64,000 bases of DNA, from NCBI RefSeq assembly GCF_000960975.1, contig NZ_CP010803.1:843501-907500 (forward strand), written 5' to 3'. This stretch comes from Martelella endophytica (GTDB lineage Bacteria; Pseudomonadota; Alphaproteobacteria; Rhizobiales; Rhizobiaceae). Below the pieces are notes generated by a model. The model made no database searches. It was not told the origin of the DNA and saw only the letters and a program-made list of their open reading frames with translations. Below, piece by piece: positions 63,445-64,000 of the stretch. The translations under genes were made by a program, and so were the position numbers. The number at the start of each line of letters is the position of its first letter. The first letter of the stretch is position 1.

Positions 63445-64000
63445 TCAGTAGACATCACGCATATAGCGCTTTTCCCGGGCGAGCGACCTAACGTAGCCCT
63501 CGGCTGCCTTGGGCGAAAGCCCGCCATGCGTCCGGGCGATGGTTTTCAGCGATGCATCAACATCCTTTGCCATGCGGCTCGCATCGCCGCAGACATAGAA
63601 GTGCGCACCCTCCTGCAGCCACTTCCATATCTCGCGGCCGTTTTCCGCCATGCGGTGCTGGACATAGATCTTCTCCGCCTGGTCGCGCGAAAAGGCGGTG
63701 TCGAACCGGGTGAGCAGGCCGCCCGCAAGCCAGGCCTCGATCTCGTCACGATAGTAGTAGCCGCTCTCGCGAGACTGCTCGCCGAAGAACAGCCAGTTGG
63801 GCCCGGTCGCCCCTGCCGCCTCACGGTCCTGCAGAAAGGCGCGGAACGGCGCGATGCCGGTGCCCGGCCCGACCATGATCGCCGCAGCTCCCGGATCGGC
63901 AGGCGGGCGGAAATGCGCCTGTTTCTTCACCGAAACGTGCACCGGCGCCTCCGCCGCCCTGTCGGCCAGAAACGCCGAGGCCACGCCCTTGCGGCTCTTG
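63445..64000 (-). CDS. FNR-type flavoprotein reductase domain, N-terminus beyond window edge
   Basis: The frame is open to the right edge; about 185 residues are visible, starting within KSRKGVASAFLADRAAEAP. It is the NADPH-binding end of a CysJ/sulfite-reductase-flavoprotein-like module: MVGPGTGIAPFRAFLQDRE, WLFFGEQSRESGYYYRDEIE, HFYVCGDASRMAKDV and the C-terminal aromatic VY. Such modules also occur fused to assimilatory nitrate reductase in alphaproteobacteria. No nitrate reductase gene is present in the window, so this may be the tail of such a fusion, but that needs the sequence to the right. Confidence 0.85.
   Translation of the reverse strand, partial: KSRKGVASAFLADRAAEAPVHVSVKKQAHFRPPADPGAAAIMVGPGTGIAPFRAFLQDREAAGATGPNWLFFGEQSRESGYYYRDEIEAWLAGGLLTRFDTAFSRDQAEKIYVQHRMAENGREIWKWLQEGAHFYVCGDASRMAKDVDASLKTIARTHGGLSPKAAEGYVRSLAREKRYMRDVY

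Noticed and set aside
1..64000. CRISPR arrays, IS elements, prophage genes
   Set aside because: No regularly spaced repeats, transposase or phage proteins were found on either strand.

Overview
The window reads as DNA from an alphaproteobacterium of the order Rhizobiales, probably a Rhizobiaceae relative (Agrobacterium, Rhizobium, Ensifer or Shinella type). The grounds are high-GC coding sequence packed with ABC and TRAP importers, initiator-tRNA remnants that resemble rhizobial tRNA-fMet, a fused two-domain nitrate ATPase, and palindromic intergenic elements of a kind common in this group. No rRNA, complete tRNA, IS element, integrase or CRISPR array was seen. The gene content (catabolic clusters, each with its own regulator) would suit a secondary replicon or accessory chromosome region, but that is inference.

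Region 1 (1-19.2 kb) is for carbohydrate and sugar acids. It holds a DUF2264 protein cut by the left edge, a TRAP importer (dctP plus a fused dctQM), a GH88 unsaturated glucuronyl hydrolase and a LacI regulator. Next come an ABC sugar importer (binding protein and two permeases) with a mannonate-dehydratase-like enzyme, an aldo/keto reductase, a Gfo/Idh/MocA oxidoreductase and a VOC protein. An IclR regulator and an enolase-superfamily sugar-acid dehydratase follow, then a plus-strand operon of a second Gfo/Idh oxidoreductase, an RraA-like protein, a UgpC/MalK ATPase and a UPF0303 protein. Two closely matching palindromic sites and one half-site suggest that the IclR protein controls the second part as one regulon. 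The region ends with a frameshifted remnant of an AbrB-type membrane protein (19.25-19.58 kb).

Region 2 (about 19.8-52.3 kb) lies between two directly repeated remnants of a tRNA-fMet 3' end, each with the same terminator hairpin beside it. It contains three complete family-5 (dipeptide/oligopeptide type) ABC importers. System 1 (21.0-26.4 kb) is followed by a CocE/NonD hydrolase and a DUF1989 protein. System 2 (29.3-35.7 kb) carries an M24 peptidase-like protein with a changed metal ligand and sits next to a GntR regulator, an aspartate-dehydrogenase-like enzyme and a DUF1028 protein. System 3 (44.0-50.1 kb) carries an SDR inside the operon and continues into a penicillin-acylase-family Ntn hydrolase, an M20 peptidase, an Ldh-type dehydrogenase and an Old Yellow Enzyme. 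It has a polysaccharide-deacetylase-fold protein and an IclR regulator upstream. Many of these enzymes act on amide or ester bonds, so the region looks like a module for import and breakdown of small amide or peptide-like compounds. The substrates cannot be named from sequence.

Region 3 (52.5-64 kb) is the assimilatory nitrate/nitrite system, all on the minus strand: a flavoprotein reductase cut by the right edge, nasT and nasS, then nrtA, nrtB, a two-NBD ATPase, nirB, nirD and cysG. The nrtA leader contains a hairpin with a six-base AAUGGA loop followed by a strong intrinsic terminator, as expected for antitermination by the ANTAR protein NasT. NasS, a signal-less NrtA homologue, would act as the nitrate sensor.
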